This document shows, piece after piece, positions 25,870-35,670 of a DNA stretch of 64,000 bases (position 1 is the first letter of the stretch; every line of letters starts with the position of its first letter). The DNA comes from Arthrobacter crystallopoietes (GTDB lineage: Bacteria; Actinomycetota; Actinomycetes; Actinomycetales; Micrococcaceae). A program made the translations under genes and the position numbers. Below the pieces are notes generated by a model that had not been told where the DNA came from, made no database searches, and saw only the letters and a program-made list of their open reading frames with translations. The stretch spans positions 1,178,001 through 1,242,000 of the forward strand of contig NZ_CP018863.1 in assembly GCF_002849715.1 (NCBI RefSeq), given 5' to 3'.

Positions 25870-27255
25870 TTACTTGGCCGCTGCGGCCGACGCTACAGCT
25901 GCGGCGACGTCGGATGCCACGTGGGGGTCGAAAACACTGGGAATGATGAAGCTGGCGTTGAGCTCTTCGCCTGACACACGATCCGCAATGGCGTGGGCCG
26001 CGGCGACCAGCATCTCGGGCGTAATGTCCGCGACACCGGCGTCGAGCAGCCCGCGGAAGAAGCCGGGGAAGGCCAGCACGTTGTTGATCTGGTTGGGGAA
26101 GTCGCTGCGTCCGGTAGCGACGACGGCGGCGTACTTCGCCGCGATCGCCGGGTCCACCTCGGGATCCGGGTTGGCCATCGCGAAGATGATGGCGTCGTCG
26201 GCCATGGTGGCCACCTGCTCCTCGCCCAGCACGTTCGGTCCGCTGACGCCGATGAAGACGTCGGCGCCGGCCACGGCGTCGTGCAAGGTTCCAGTGAAGT
26301 TGTCCGGGTTCGTGTTCTCTGCCAGCCAGGTCCGGTGTGCATCGGTGTAGGTCTCGGTGCGGCTGATGGCACCGTTGCGGCCGCAGGCGATGATGTTCAG
26401 CGCGCCCTGTGCCTTCAGCAGCTGGATGATCGCGTTGCCCGCGGCACCGACGCCGGCCACCACAATCTTCACGTCCTCGATCTTCTTGTGGACTACCTTC
26501 AGCGCGTTCTGCAGCGCGGCCAACGTGACGATCGCGGTACCGTGCTGGTCATCGTGGAAGACCGGAATGTCGAGCTCATCGCGCAGGCGCTGTTCGATCT
26601 CGAAGCAGCGCGGAGCTGCAATGTCTTCCAGGTTCACACCGCCGTAGACCGGCGCCAGGGCCTTGACGATCTTGATGATCTCCTCGGTGTCCTGGGTGTC
26701 CAGGCAGACCGGCCAGGCGTCGACGTCGGCGAACTGCTTGAACAGGGCGGCCTTGCCTTCCATTACCGGCAGCGCGGCGGCAGGCCCGATGTTGCCCAGC
26801 CCCAGTACGGCGGAGCCGTCCGTGACCACGGCGATGGTGTTGCGCTTGACCGTCAGGCGGCGGGCGTCGTCCGGGTTCTCGGCGATGGCCATGCAAACGC
26901 GTGCGACGCCGGGGGTGTAGGCGCGGGACAGATCGTCACGGTTGCGCAGGGGAACCTTGGGGACAACCTCCAGCTTGCCGCCGAGGTGCATGAGGAAGGT
27001 GCGGTCGCTGACCTTGCGGACCTGCACGCCGTCGAGCTCGTCCAGCGCAGCGCTGACCCGCTCGCCGTGGGCGGCGTCGACGGTGTTGCAGCTGATGTCC
27101 ACGACCATGCTGTCGTGGTGGCTTTCGGTCACATCAAGTGCCGTGATGGCTGCACCGGCGGCAGCAACAGCGGCTGCGAGCTCGCTGGTAGCGGTGAAGC
27201 TTGCAGGGGTTTCCACACGCAGGGTTATCGAGTACCCGGGGCTGGGAGTCGCCAT
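25870..27255 (-). CDS. NAD(P)-dependent malic enzyme with N-terminal ACT-like domain
   Basis: The 461-residue protein has an N-terminal ACT-like domain (about residues 8-80, [10 protein letters not shown]...DSMVVDIS) followed by a malic enzyme core: [50 protein letters not shown], the metal site [17 protein letters not shown] and the nucleotide-binding [16 protein letters not shown]. It decarboxylates malate to pyruvate. It is the promoter-proximal gene of the operon with aceB, so glyoxylate can flow through malate to pyruvate. It diverges from the IclR-type regulator, with three operator-like palindromes between. Confidence 0.93.
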   Translation of the reverse strand: MATPSPGYSITLRVETPASFTATSELAAAVAAAGAAITALDVTESHHDSMVVDISCNTVDAAHGERVSAALDELDGVQVRKVSDRTFLMHLGGKLEVVPKVPLRNRDDLSRAYTPGVARVCMAIAENPDDARRLTVKRNTIAVVTDGSAVLGLGNIGPAAALPVMEGKAALFKQFADVDAWPVCLDTQDTEEIIKIVKALAPVYGGVNLEDIAAPRCFEIEQRLRDELDIPVFHDDQHGTAIVTLAALQNALKVVHKKIEDVKIVVAGVGAAGNAIIQLLKAQGALNIIACGRNGAISRTETYTDAHRTWLAENTNPDNFTGTLHDAVAGADVFIGVSGPNVLGEEQVATMADDAIIFAMANPDPEVDPAIAAKYAAVVATGRSDFPNQINNVLAFPGFFRGLLDAGVADITPEMLVAAAHAIADRVSGEELNASFIIPSVFDPHVASDVAAAVASAAAAK

Positions 27256-27296
27256 TGATTCTCCTCTGTTTCTGGGGCCGAACCGGCCTAAGTAGT

Positions 27297-27423
27297 TTCC
27301 GTATTATGGATATTATTATCTAAGAAGTGGAAATACAACCACCTCCGCAACATTTTCTTTCGACAGGCGGAAATTAAGCAGCAGTTTGCGGTATGTTTGA
27401 GAGAGCAGTTCCACGAAGTGGAT
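27297..27423. promoter_or_regulatory. divergent promoter region with three putative IclR-type operators
   Basis: Between the malic enzyme and the IclR-family gene three near-palindromes match TTCCR-N5-YGGAA with one mismatch each: TTCCG-TATTA-TGGAT (27297-27311), TTTCG-ACAGG-CGGAA (27358-27372) and TTCCA-CGAAG-TGGAT (27409-27423). They are placed to control both the operon and the regulator itself. The stretch is AT-rich compared with its surroundings. Confidence 0.55.
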
Positions 27424-27452
27424 ATTTTCAAGCAATGTGAGAGTGAGTTCCC

Positions 27453-28217
27453 ATGGCAGAGAAAGCCAGCGGAGGCGTCCAGTCAGTCGAGAGGGCTTTC
27501 GAGCTGCTCGAGCTCATTACCAATGCCGGCGGAGAGGTCACCCTGAGTGAGCTGTCGTCGTTCACCTCGCTGCCCCTGCCGACCATTCACCGGCTGCTGC
27601 GCACCCTGGTTTCGCTGGGCTACGTCCGGCAGCTCGCCAACCGGCGGTACTCGCTGGGCCCGCGCTTGATCCGCCTGGGCGAAGTGGCCAACAAGCAGCT
27701 TGGCTCCCTCGCCCGTCCGCACCTGAAGAAGCTGGTTGAGACGCTGGGCGAATCGGCGAACATGGCGGTACTGGACTCCGAGATGGTGGTCTACATCGCC
27801 CAGGTTCCGTCGCCGCACTCCATGCGCATGTTCACCGAAGTCGGCCGCCGCGCCCATACCCACGACACCGGCGTCGGCAAGGCCATTCTCGCCCAGCTGG
27901 AAGACGACACCGTCCGCGACATCGTCACGCGTGCCGGCATGCCGACACCCACCGAGATGAGCATCGGCAACATCTCCGACCTCATGCTGGAACTGAAGAA
28001 CATCCGCGAGCGCGGCTACTCCATCGATGAGCAGGAGCAGGAAATCGGCGTACGCTGCTTCGCGATGGCCGTACCGGATGCTCCGACCCCCATGGCCATC
28101 TCCGTTTCGGGACCCGTTTCGCGGGTTGATGATGCCTTTGCCAAGCGGGCGGTGCCGCTCCTGCAGAGTGCCGCGGAGCAGATCTCGGCGCAGCTGAACG
28201 CGGCCGCGGCGAGCTAG
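27453..28217 (+). CDS. allR: IclR-family transcriptional regulator (AllR-like)
   Basis: The 254-residue protein has a winged helix-turn-helix at residues 8-65 (SVERAFELLELI, LSELSSFTSLPLPTIHRLL, YVRQ...YSLGPRL) and an IclR effector domain (about 75-250, with GESANMAVLD, HTHDTGVGKAILAQL and GYSIDEQEQEIGVRCFA). IclR-family AllR proteins repress allantoin and glyoxylate genes and respond to allantoin or glyoxylate. Its central place between the two glyoxylate operons supports that role; the symbol is by analogy. GTGAG-type ribosome binding site. Likely autoregulated through the palindrome at 27409-27423. Confidence 0.85.
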   Translation: MAEKASGGVQSVERAFELLELITNAGGEVTLSELSSFTSLPLPTIHRLLRTLVSLGYVRQLANRRYSLGPRLIRLGEVANKQLGSLARPHLKKLVETLGESANMAVLDSEMVVYIAQVPSPHSMRMFTEVGRRAHTHDTGVGKAILAQLEDDTVRDIVTRAGMPTPTEMSIGNISDLMLELKNIRERGYSIDEQEQEIGVRCFAMAVPDAPTPMAISVSGPVSRVDDAFAKRAVPLLQSAAEQISAQLNAAAAS

Positions 28218-28440
28218 GTTCCAACGCTTTTTCACATCCCAAAAAAGAAATTCCACAAAAGGTGTGGCCTCAGTCACTGTGAGCTGTTAGAGTTTTTCTT
28301 GCCAAAGGCGGGTTCCCATCTACGGGAGCTATCTACCGGGCGCTACTAACCTAAACAGCAATCGTCGAAGCTGAGGTCGCCGCCCGCGCCAGTCTGGTGC
28401 CATGCCGTGGCCCGCTTCCCGATCACAGGGAGTCGCCACC

Positions 28441-28935
28441 ATGAATACCACCACCATCTCCACCAGCCAATATCTGGCCAAGGCCGTCGAAATCGCCTCC
28501 AACAATGTCCGCAATGCCGGCGGGCCCTTCGGCGCCATCGTGGTTGCCGCGGACGGGCAGATTTTCGAGGGCGTCAACCGCGTCACCGCGAACAACGATC
28601 CCACCGCGCACGCCGAAGTCACCGCCATCCGCACCGCCTGCCAGGGCCTGGGCACGTTCGACCTGAGCGGAGCCGTACTCTACTCCAGCTGCGAACCCTG
28701 CCCGATGTGCCTGGCCTCCTCGCTCTGGGCACGGATCGACCGCGTGGTCTTTGCCGCGGACCGCCACGATGCCGCCCGCGCGGGGTTTGATGACGCCGTC
28801 TTCTACGACTACTTCGACACCCCGGTGGAGCGCCGGCTGATGCCCGTGGTCCGCGAGACCGGCGAACCAGGGGACACAGGGCATCTCGAACCCTTCAATA
28901 TATGGAACAGCCTGGCGATCCGGATCGATTACTGA
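28441..28935 (+). CDS. guaD: guanine deaminase (cytidine deaminase fold)
   Basis: The 164-residue protein has the zinc site of the CDA superfamily: HAEVTAI (ligand His and catalytic Glu) near residue 61 and SSCEPCPMCLASSLWA near 83. The C-terminal FYDYFDTPVERR and the length match bacterial guanine deaminase of the GuaD type, which makes xanthine from guanine. The next genes (purine permease, xdhC, xdhB, xdhA) take the pathway on to urate, which supports the call over a tRNA or cytosine deaminase. The ATG at 28441 has AGGGAG upstream; an in-frame ATG at 28402 lacks one. Confidence 0.88.
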   Translation: MNTTTISTSQYLAKAVEIASNNVRNAGGPFGAIVVAADGQIFEGVNRVTANNDPTAHAEVTAIRTACQGLGTFDLSGAVLYSSCEPCPMCLASSLWARIDRVVFAADRHDAARAGFDDAVFYDYFDTPVERRLMPVVRETGEPGDTGHLEPFNIWNSLAIRIDY

Positions 28936-28947
28936 GGCGGTGCCGTC

Positions 28948-30477
28948 ATGGCCATAATCCAGCCCAGAACCCGTACCAGCACCGGCACCGGCAATGTCCA
29001 GCAGGGCGCTCCCGGCACACTGGGCACTCCCCCGGCCGGCCTGCAACCCCGCGGACTCGTCGACCGCTACTTCCAGATCACCGCGCGCGGCTCCAGCCTG
29101 GGGCGCGAATTCCGCGGCGGCCTGGTCACGTTCTTCACGATGGCGTACATCGTCATCCTCAACCCCCTGATCCTCGGCGGCTTCGGCGCCGATTCCGCTC
29201 CCGTGGACGTGGCCGGAAACTGGCTGCCGGCCGCGCAGGTCGGCGCCGTCACCGGACTGACCGCCGGCGTGATGACCATCCTCTTCGGCCTGATCGCCAA
29301 CCTGCCCTTCGGCCTCGCAGCAGGCCTCGGCATCAACTCCTTCCTCGCCGTCGCCGTCATCCAGGACGTCACCTGGCCCGAAGCCATGGGCCTGGTGGTG
29401 ATCAACGGCGTCCTGATTGTCATCTTCGGCATGACCGGTGCCCGGACCGCGATCTTCCGCGCCATCCCCAAGGATCTGAAGGCCGCCATCACCGTGGGCA
29501 TCGGCCTGTTCATTACCTTCATCGGCTTTGTGGACTCCGGCTTTGTCCGCGCCACCGAGGGCGGCCCGCCCGTCCAGCTGGGCAACAACGGTTCCATCAC
29601 CTCGGTGCCCACCCTGGTCTTCGTGGCCGGGCTGCTGATCATCGGCATCCTGGTAGCCCGCAAGGTCCAGGGCGGCATCCTGATCGGCATCGTCGCCACC
29701 ACGGTCCTGGCCGCGGTCCTCGAAGCCACACTGCAGCTGGGGCCGGCGTCCGACACCAATCCGGGCGGCTGGCATCTGAACACCCCGGTGCTCGCCGGCC
29801 AGATCTTCGCGGTCCCGGACCTGACCCTGGTGGGAGAGTTCGACGTCTTCGGCTCCTTCGCCCGGATCGGCGGACTGGCAGCCACCATGCTGGTCTTCAC
29901 GCTGGTCTTCACCAACTTCTTCGACGCCATGGGCACCATGACGGGCCTGGCCAAGAGTGCCGGGCTGGCGCACAAGGACGGCACCTTCCCGCGGCTGAAG
30001 TCGGCGTTCATCGTTGAGGGCATCGGCGCAGTGGCCGGCGGTGCCACCTCCGGCTCCTCCAACACCGTCTACGTCGATTCCGCCGCCGGCATCGGCGAGG
30101 GCGCCCGCACCGGGCTGGCCTCGGTGGTCACCGGCGTGCTTTTCCTCGGCGCCATGTTCCTGACGCCGCTCACCAGCGTGGTGCCGATCGAGGTGGCGGC
30201 CTCGGCCCTCGTCGTCGTCGGTACGTTGATGAGCGCGCAGATCCGCGAGATCAACTTCAAGAAGTTCTCCGTGGGCATGCCCGCCTTCCTGACCATGATC
30301 ACCATGCCGCTGACCTACTCGATTGCGAACGGCATCGGCGTGGGCTTCATCGTCTGGGTCCTGGTCAACTCGGCCAGCGGGCGCGCGAAGAAGATCCATC
30401 CGCTGATGTGGGTGGTGGCGGCAGGGTTCCTGGTCTACTTCGCCCGCGGCCCGATCAGCACGCTGCTCGGCGGATAA
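28948..30477 (+). CDS. NCS2-family guanine/hypoxanthine permease (AzgA/PbuG type)
   Basis: The 509-residue membrane protein has the AzgA-subfamily start of the core, GLVTFFTMAYIVILNPLIL (near residues 57-75), then GLAAGLGINSFLA, DFFDAMGT-type motif (NFFDAMGTMTGLAKSAG, near 326) and GATSGSSNTVYVDSAAGIGEGARTG shown by its ends GATSG and ARTG. These features define proton-coupled transport of guanine, hypoxanthine or adenine rather than urate/xanthine. It starts 12 bases after guaD, so uptake and deamination are coupled. Confidence 0.9.
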   Translation: MAIIQPRTRTSTGTGNVQQGAPGTLGTPPAGLQPRGLVDRYFQITARGSSLGREFRGGLVTFFTMAYIVILNPLILGGFGADSAPVDVAGNWLPAAQVGAVTGLTAGVMTILFGLIANLPFGLAAGLGINSFLAVAVIQDVTWPEAMGLVVINGVLIVIFGMTGARTAIFRAIPKDLKAAITVGIGLFITFIGFVDSGFVRATEGGPPVQLGNNGSITSVPTLVFVAGLLIIGILVARKVQGGILIGIVATTVLAAVLEATLQLGPASDTNPGGWHLNTPVLAGQIFAVPDLTLVGEFDVFGSFARIGGLAATMLVFTLVFTNFFDAMGTMTGLAKSAGLAHKDGTFPRLKSAFIVEGIGAVAGGATSGSSNTVYVDSAAGIGEGARTGLASVVTGVLFLGAMFLTPLTSVVPIEVAASALVVVGTLMSAQIREINFKKFSVGMPAFLTMITMPLTYSIANGIGVGFIVWVLVNSASGRAKKIHPLMWVVAAGFLVYFARGPISTLLGG

Positions 30478-30482
30478 CCGCT

Positions 30483-30516
30483 GCGGCCGGTGCCGGCAGG
30501 CTCCGGCACCGGCCGC
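30483..30516 (+). terminator. hairpin between purine permease and xdhC
   Basis: GCGGCCGGTGCCGG (30483-30496) pairs perfectly with CCGGCACCGGCCGC (30503-30516) around a 6-base loop just after the permease stop. It has no T-run and ends about 20 bases before the xdhC ATG, so partial termination or message processing is possible. Confidence 0.6.
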
Positions 30517-30536
30517 GGACTGAAAGGACAACACCA

Positions 30537-31763
30537 ATGCTGAATCTTGGTGCGGAGCTCGGCGCCTGGCTGGAGGCAGCCGGGGACAACTACGCCGTGG
30601 CCACCGTCATTGCCGCCAGCGGTTCCGTTCCCTGCCCGGTAGGCACCTCCATGCTGGTCTCCGGCAGCGGCAGCGTGCTCGGCTCGCTCTCCGGCGGCTG
30701 CGTGGAGGGCGCCGTTGTCGCCGCTGCGCTGGACGCCATCGCGGACCAGCGGCCGCGGACGGAGCATTTTGGCTACAGCCCCGGGGACGCCTTCGCCGTC
30801 GGATTGACCTGCGGCGGCGAGCTGGGCATCCACCTCCAGCCCGTAAAAGCGACTACCAACGACGACGGCGGGGCGCGGTTGGGTGCCGCGCTCCCCCGGC
30901 TGGCGGCGCTCGGGCCCCAGGAGCCGCTGGCCGTGGTGCGGCGGGTCGATGCCGGCGGCAGCGGCGCGGTGCTCGTGACAGACCCGCAGCAGTTCCTGCC
31001 CGGAGACTTTGCGGAGGAGCTGGAGTCCCTGACCGGCTCCGCCGCCGCGGCCCGGTCCGCGGGGGTGCAGCTCGCGGGGCTGCTCCGGCAAGGGGTCAGC
31101 GGGCTGCTGCGGCTGTCGCCGTCGGAAGTTGATTGCGGGGACGAACCGCCGGCGCTGCTGGTGGAGACCCGGCTGCCGCCGCCGCGGCTGCTGGTCTTCG
31201 GCGCCAACAATTTCAGCGAGGCCCTGCTGCCGGCCGCGAAACTGCTCGGTTACCGGGTGACGCTGTGCGATGCCCGGCCCGCCTTTACCCAGCAGCGGCG
31301 GTTCGGGGCAGCAGACGAAGTGGTCTGCGACTGGCCGCACCGGTATCTGGCCGGCGAGGCTGCAGCCGGACGCGTCGATGCCAGGACGGTGGTCTGCGTC
31401 CTCACGCACGATCCCAAGTTCGACATCCCGCTGCTGCGCACGGCACTGGAGCTGGACCTGGCCTACCTGGGCGCGATGGGCTCGCAGCGCAGCCATGCCC
31501 AGCGGGTGCGGGACCTGCTGGCGGAAGGCGTGTCACCGCAGGCACTGGCCCGGCTGCATTCGCCGATCGGGCTGGACCTGCAGGCCGTCACTCCCGCAGA
31601 GGTGGCGGTGTCCATCAACGCCCACATCATCGCCTCGCGCAACCCGGCCGCCACGGGACTCCCGCTGTCCCGGCGCAACGGGCCGATCCACAGCGGCGTG
31701 CCCGTTCCCGGCAGCGGCCCCGTCCGCACCGGCGCCTCGCTGGTGCTCAGCGGCAGACCATAA
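30537..31763 (+). CDS. xdhC: XdhC/CoxI-family molybdenum cofactor insertion/sulfuration factor
   Basis: The 408-residue protein has the XdhC/CoxI N-terminal domain (ATVIAASGSVPCPVGTSMLV near 22, LSGGCVEGAVV near 56, GLTCGGELGIHL near 89) and a C-terminal Rossmann-like XdhC_C domain (LLVFGANNFSEALLPAAKLL near 219, LGAMGSQRSHAQR near 311). XdhC binds the molybdenum cofactor, helps its sulfuration and inserts it into xanthine dehydrogenase. AAAGGA precedes the ATG at 30537. It lies directly upstream of the enzyme subunits. Confidence 0.9.
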   Translation: MLNLGAELGAWLEAAGDNYAVATVIAASGSVPCPVGTSMLVSGSGSVLGSLSGGCVEGAVVAAALDAIADQRPRTEHFGYSPGDAFAVGLTCGGELGIHLQPVKATTNDDGGARLGAALPRLAALGPQEPLAVVRRVDAGGSGAVLVTDPQQFLPGDFAEELESLTGSAAAARSAGVQLAGLLRQGVSGLLRLSPSEVDCGDEPPALLVETRLPPPRLLVFGANNFSEALLPAAKLLGYRVTLCDARPAFTQQRRFGAADEVVCDWPHRYLAGEAAAGRVDARTVVCVLTHDPKFDIPLLRTALELDLAYLGAMGSQRSHAQRVRDLLAEGVSPQALARLHSPIGLDLQAVTPAEVAVSINAHIIASRNPAATGLPLSRRNGPIHSGVPVPGSGPVRTGASLVLSGRP

Positions 31764-31789
31764 CGTTACGTATATATAGGAGTCCCTCC

Positions 31790-32662
31790 ATGGACATGAA
31801 CACAATCGAGGCCGTGGTTCCCACCACGGATCCCGGCGACTGGCGCGAAGGCGATGCCTGGCTCGCCGGCGGAACCGTGCTGTTTTCCTACGGCAGCTCC
31901 ACCTTGCGCCGCCTGCTGGACATCGGCTCGGCCGGCTGGGAGCCGATCACCGTCAACGACGACGGCATCGAACTCGCTGCCACCTGCCTCATCGCCACCC
32001 TCTACGAACTGCCCGACTCACCGGTCCACGCGGCCGCGATCGGAGCCGATGGCGCCGCCAGGCTGGCGGACAAGTGGCCGGCGCTGGAGCTGGTGCGGCC
32101 CTGCTGCGATTCGTTCGTGGCTTCGTTCAAGATCTGGAACATGTCCACCGTGGGCGGCAACATCTGCGCCTCGCTGCCGGCCGGACCGATGACCTCGCTG
32201 TGCGCAGGGCTGGACGGAACCGCCACCATCCTCGGCCCGCACGGCACGCACCGCCGGATGCCGGTCGCCGAACTAGTCACGGGCGACGCGGCCAACGCGC
32301 TGCTGCCCGGCGAACTGCTGCGCAGCATCTACCTGCCGGCGAGCGCGCTGGCAGCCAGAACCGCCTTCCGCCGGCTCTCGCTGGGCAACCTGGGCCGCTC
32401 CGGCGTCCTGCTGATCGGCCGGCTGGACCCCGACGAAACCCTGGTGCTGACCGTCACCGCGTCCACCAAACGGCCGGTCCAGCTGCGCTTCGACGCCGCC
32501 AGCCACCCCGATCCGGAGGACCTCGAGGCCGCGCTGGATGCGGCCATCGCCCCGGAGCTTTACCACGACGACATCCATGGCCTGCCGCAATGGCGCCGGG
32601 ATATGACCTACCGGCTGGCCGGAGAAATCCGCGCCGAACTGCTCATGGGAAGGAGTGCCTGA
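31790..32662 (+). CDS. xdhB: xanthine dehydrogenase FAD-binding subunit
   Basis: The 290-residue protein belongs to the molybdopterin dehydrogenase FAD-binding family: [14 protein letters not shown] near 22 and the FAD-binding [19 protein letters not shown] near 114, followed by a CO-dehydrogenase-flavoprotein-type C-terminal domain ([15 protein letters not shown] near 186). It passes electrons from the iron-sulfur clusters to NAD or oxygen. The ATG at 31790 has ATAGGAG upstream; the frame is open far upstream, but that part overlaps xdhC. The stop lies one base before the xdhA start. Confidence 0.88.
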   Translation: MDMNTIEAVVPTTDPGDWREGDAWLAGGTVLFSYGSSTLRRLLDIGSAGWEPITVNDDGIELAATCLIATLYELPDSPVHAAAIGADGAARLADKWPALELVRPCCDSFVASFKIWNMSTVGGNICASLPAGPMTSLCAGLDGTATILGPHGTHRRMPVAELVTGDAANALLPGELLRSIYLPASALAARTAFRRLSLGNLGRSGVLLIGRLDPDETLVLTVTASTKRPVQLRFDAASHPDPEDLEAALDAAIAPELYHDDIHGLPQWRRDMTYRLAGEIRAELLMGRSA

Positions 32663-32663
32663 C

Positions 32664-35534
32664 ATGGCAATGGACATCAACGGGGAAACGCACGCCAACA
32701 GCCCGCGGCCGGGCCAGTGCCTGCGCACCTTCCTGCGCGAAGAAGGCATGCAGGGGGTGAAAAAGGGGTGCGACGGCGGCGACTGCGGCGCCTGCACCGT
32801 GCACGTCGACGGCGTCCCGGTGCACAGCTGCATCTACCCCGCCGTGCGCGCCGAGGGACGCTCGATCACTACCATCGAAGGGCTGCCGGACGTGGCCGGG
32901 TCGGACCTGCACCCGATGCAGGAGCAGTTCCTCAAGGCCCAGGGCTTCCAGTGCGGCTTCTGCACCGCCGGCATGATCATGACCGCGGCAACGTTCAGCG
33001 ACGAACAGAAGCAGAACCTCCCGCGCAACCTGAAGGGCAACCTCTGCCGCTGCACTGGCTACCGCGCCATCGAAGACGCCGTGCTGGGCAACGACGGCGG
33101 CGGCTGCTCCCATCCGCCGTCGGCAAGCTGCGCCCTGGACGCCCCTGCGGCTTCCTCTGCTTCCGGCACCGCTTCCCCACCCACCGGCACTTCGGCCACA
33201 CCTGCACCGGCAGCGGTCGGCGCGGACACCCCCGCCCCGGCAGCTCCCCTCGTTGTCACCGGCACCGCCCGCTACACCCTGGACGTTCCCGCCGAGGAGT
33301 TCCCCGGCCTGCTGCACCTGAAGCTGGCCCGTTCGCCGCATGCCCATGCCCGTATCCGGGCGGTCGATACCCGCGCGGCGCTGGCGGTTCCCGGCGTCGT
33401 CGCCGTCTTCACCCACGAGGATGCGCCGGCCCAGCTGTTCTCCACGGCGCAGCACGAGCTGTACACGGATGATCCGGACGACAGCCGCGTGCTGGACGAC
33501 GTCGTTCGCTTTAAGGGGCAGCGGGTGGCCGCCGTCGTGGCCGAAACCGTCGCCGCGGCCGAAGCCGGCGTGCGTGCCCTGGAAGTCGATTACGAGGTGC
33601 TGCCGGCGGTCTTCGAGCCGGAGGCCGCAATCGCACCCGGCGCACCGCGCCTGCACGCGGACAAGTCAGCCGATTCCCGGATTGCCGTTCCGGAGCGGAA
33701 CATCGTCGCCGAGGTGCACACCGAAATCGGCGACGTTGCCGCGGCACTGGACAGCGCCGACGTCGTGCATGAAGAGACGTACGTGACCCAGCGCGTGCAG
33801 CATGTGGCGCTGGAGACGCACAGCGCCATCGCCTGGACCGAGGCCGACGGCAGTCTGGCGGTGCGCTCCTCCACCCAGGTCCCGTTCCTGGTCAGGCGCA
33901 CGCTCGCCCGGATCTTCGCGCTGCCGCAGGATACCGTCCGCGTGGTGGCCGGCCGGGTGGGCGGCGGCTTCGGCGGCAAGCAGGAAGTGCTGACGGAGGA
34001 CATCGTGGCGCTGGCGGCGCTGAAGCTGGGCCGACCAGTGCAGCTGGAGCTCACCCGGACCGAACAGTTCACGGCGACCACCACGCGGCACCCCTTCACC
34101 ATCCGGGTCCGGGCCGGTGCCCGCCGGGACGGCACGCTCACCGCGCTGGCGCTGGACGCCACGGTCAACACCGGGGCCTACGGCAACCACGCGCCCGGCG
34201 TGATGTTTCACGGCTGCGGGGAGTCGATCGCGGTCTACCGCTGCGCGGCGAAGAAGGTGGACGCCCGCAGCGTCTACACCAACACGCTTCCCTCGGGCGC
34301 ATTCCGCGGTTACGGGCTGAGCCAGATGATCTTCGCGGTGGAATCCGCGCTGGACGAGCTCGCCGTCCGGCTGGGGATGGATCCGCTGGAGTTCAAGCGG
34401 CGGAACATGATCCGCCATGGCGACGACATGCTCTCGCTGCACAGCGAACCGGAAGCGGACGTGCTCTACGGCAGCTACGGTCTGGACCAGTGCGTGGACC
34501 TGGTCCGCGGCGCGCTGGACCGAGGCCGCGAGCGCGGCGCCGGCGGCGAAGACCTGGGACCGGAGTGGCTGGTCGGCGAGGGCACCGCGCTGTCGATGAT
34601 CGACACGGTGCCGCCGCGCGGACACTTCGCGCACAGCATCATCGCGCTGACCGCGGACGGCTACCGGCTGGACGTAGGCACGGCTGAATTCGGCAACGGC
34701 ACCACCACCGTGCACGCCCAGCTCGCCGCGCAGGCCCTCGGCACCTCCCCCGCTGCGGTGCGGGTGCGCCAGTCGGACACGCTGCTGACCGAGCACGATT
34801 CCGGCGCCTTCGGCTCCACCGGCACGGTGGTGGCGGGCAAGGCGACGCTGGCCGCTGCGCAGGACCTCGCCGGGCTGCTGCGTTCCTTCGCTGCCCAGCT
34901 GAGCGGGGCCGCGCCCGAAGACTGCGTGCCCGTCGCGGGCGGCATGGACTGCGCGGGGCAGCTGCTGACCTTCGCGCAGCTGGCCGGAGCCGCCGAGGAA
35001 CGCTCCGTCTCGCTGCAGGCCGAGGGCCGCTGGGGCGGCACCCCGCGGTCCGTCGCGTTCAATGTGCAGGGTTTCCGCGTGGCCGTGAACTCCGCTACCG
35101 GCGAGCTCGCCATCCTGCAGAGCGTACAGGCCGCGGACGCCGGCGTCGTCGTCAATCCCCGGCAGTGCCGCGGGCAGATCGAGGGCGGAATCGCGCAGGC
35201 GCTCGGGGCCGCCCTCTACGAAGAGGTCCGGATTGACGACGGCGGGGCGGTCACCACCGATATCCTGCGGCAGTACCATATCCCCACCTTCGCGGATGTG
35301 CCGCGCAGCGAAGTGTACTTCGCCCGCACGTCCGACGAGCTGGGTCCGCTCGGCGCCAAGTCGATGAGCGAAAGCCCGTTCAACCCGGTAGCGCCGGCCC
35401 TGGCCAACGCCGTCCGGGCAGCCACCGGCATCCGCTTCACCTCGCTGCCCTTGGCACGGGACCGGATCTACCTGGCGCTGAAGGACGCCAGCCGTGTGCC
35501 CGCCGTCGGCTCGGATCTGCTGCTGGCCCGGTAG
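32664..35534 (+). CDS. xdhA: xanthine dehydrogenase, fused [2Fe-2S] and molybdopterin subunits
   Basis: The 956-residue protein joins two usual subunits. Residues 1-150 hold two [2Fe-2S] clusters (Cys36, 41, 44, 56 and Cys97, 100, 128, 130). An Ala/Pro/Ser/Thr-rich linker covers about 152-200. The rest is the molybdopterin domain: [25 protein letters not shown] near 432, GAFRGYG near 545, and the active-site Glu903 in [11 protein letters not shown]. It hydroxylates xanthine to urate, with FAD supplied by the neighbouring XdhB. AAGGAG precedes the ATG. Other purine-type hydroxylases of the family cannot be excluded, but guaD, the permease and XdhC support xanthine. Confidence 0.88.
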   Translation: MAMDINGETHANSPRPGQCLRTFLREEGMQGVKKGCDGGDCGACTVHVDGVPVHSCIYPAVRAEGRSITTIEGLPDVAGSDLHPMQEQFLKAQGFQCGFCTAGMIMTAATFSDEQKQNLPRNLKGNLCRCTGYRAIEDAVLGNDGGGCSHPPSASCALDAPAASSASGTASPPTGTSATPAPAAVGADTPAPAAPLVVTGTARYTLDVPAEEFPGLLHLKLARSPHAHARIRAVDTRAALAVPGVVAVFTHEDAPAQLFSTAQHELYTDDPDDSRVLDDVVRFKGQRVAAVVAETVAAAEAGVRALEVDYEVLPAVFEPEAAIAPGAPRLHADKSADSRIAVPERNIVAEVHTEIGDVAAALDSADVVHEETYVTQRVQHVALETHSAIAWTEADGSLAVRSSTQVPFLVRRTLARIFALPQDTVRVVAGRVGGGFGGKQEVLTEDIVALAALKLGRPVQLELTRTEQFTATTTRHPFTIRVRAGARRDGTLTALALDATVNTGAYGNHAPGVMFHGCGESIAVYRCAAKKVDARSVYTNTLPSGAFRGYGLSQMIFAVESALDELAVRLGMDPLEFKRRNMIRHGDDMLSLHSEPEADVLYGSYGLDQCVDLVRGALDRGRERGAGGEDLGPEWLVGEGTALSMIDTVPPRGHFAHSIIALTADGYRLDVGTAEFGNGTTTVHAQLAAQALGTSPAAVRVRQSDTLLTEHDSGAFGSTGTVVAGKATLAAAQDLAGLLRSFAAQLSGAAPEDCVPVAGGMDCAGQLLTFAQLAGAAEERSVSLQAEGRWGGTPRSVAFNVQGFRVAVNSATGELAILQSVQAADAGVVVNPRQCRGQIEGGIAQALGAALYEEVRIDDGGAVTTDILRQYHIPTFADVPRSEVYFARTSDELGPLGAKSMSESPFNPVAPALANAVRAATGIRFTSLPLARDRIYLALKDASRVPAVGSDLLLAR

Positions 35535-35545
35535 GAGGCCCCCTT

Positions 35546-35581
35546 CGTTCGGCAGGCAGTGACCCTGCTGCCTGCCGAACG
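35546..35581 (+). terminator. terminator after xdhA
   Basis: CGTTCGGCAGGCAG (35546-35559) pairs exactly with CTGCCTGCCGAACG (35568-35581) around an 8-base loop, 11 bases after the xdhA stop. It closes the guaD-permease-xdh operon. Confidence 0.8.
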
Positions 35582-35670
35582 GGAGGACATGGGAGCCCCC
35601 GGCACTCGTGATTTCGGTTCCGGGCCTCATCGCGCTGAATCACGAGGTTCGCCGGTGGGAAGATGTGCAG

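Noticed and set aside
28251..28267. TTCCACAAAAGGTGTGG upstream of guaD as another IclR-type operator
   Set aside because: It has one good half site, but the right half does not match YGGAA at the required spacing, so it was not counted.
28218..28440. Possible purine riboswitch in the 220-base leader of guaD
   Set aside because: The conserved core and loop pairing of known purine riboswitches were not recognisable by eye.
33666..35630. 654-codon open frame antisense to xdhA
   Set aside because: The xdhA frame has all cofactor ligands; the antisense frame is low-complexity Arg/Gly/Gln/His without motifs.
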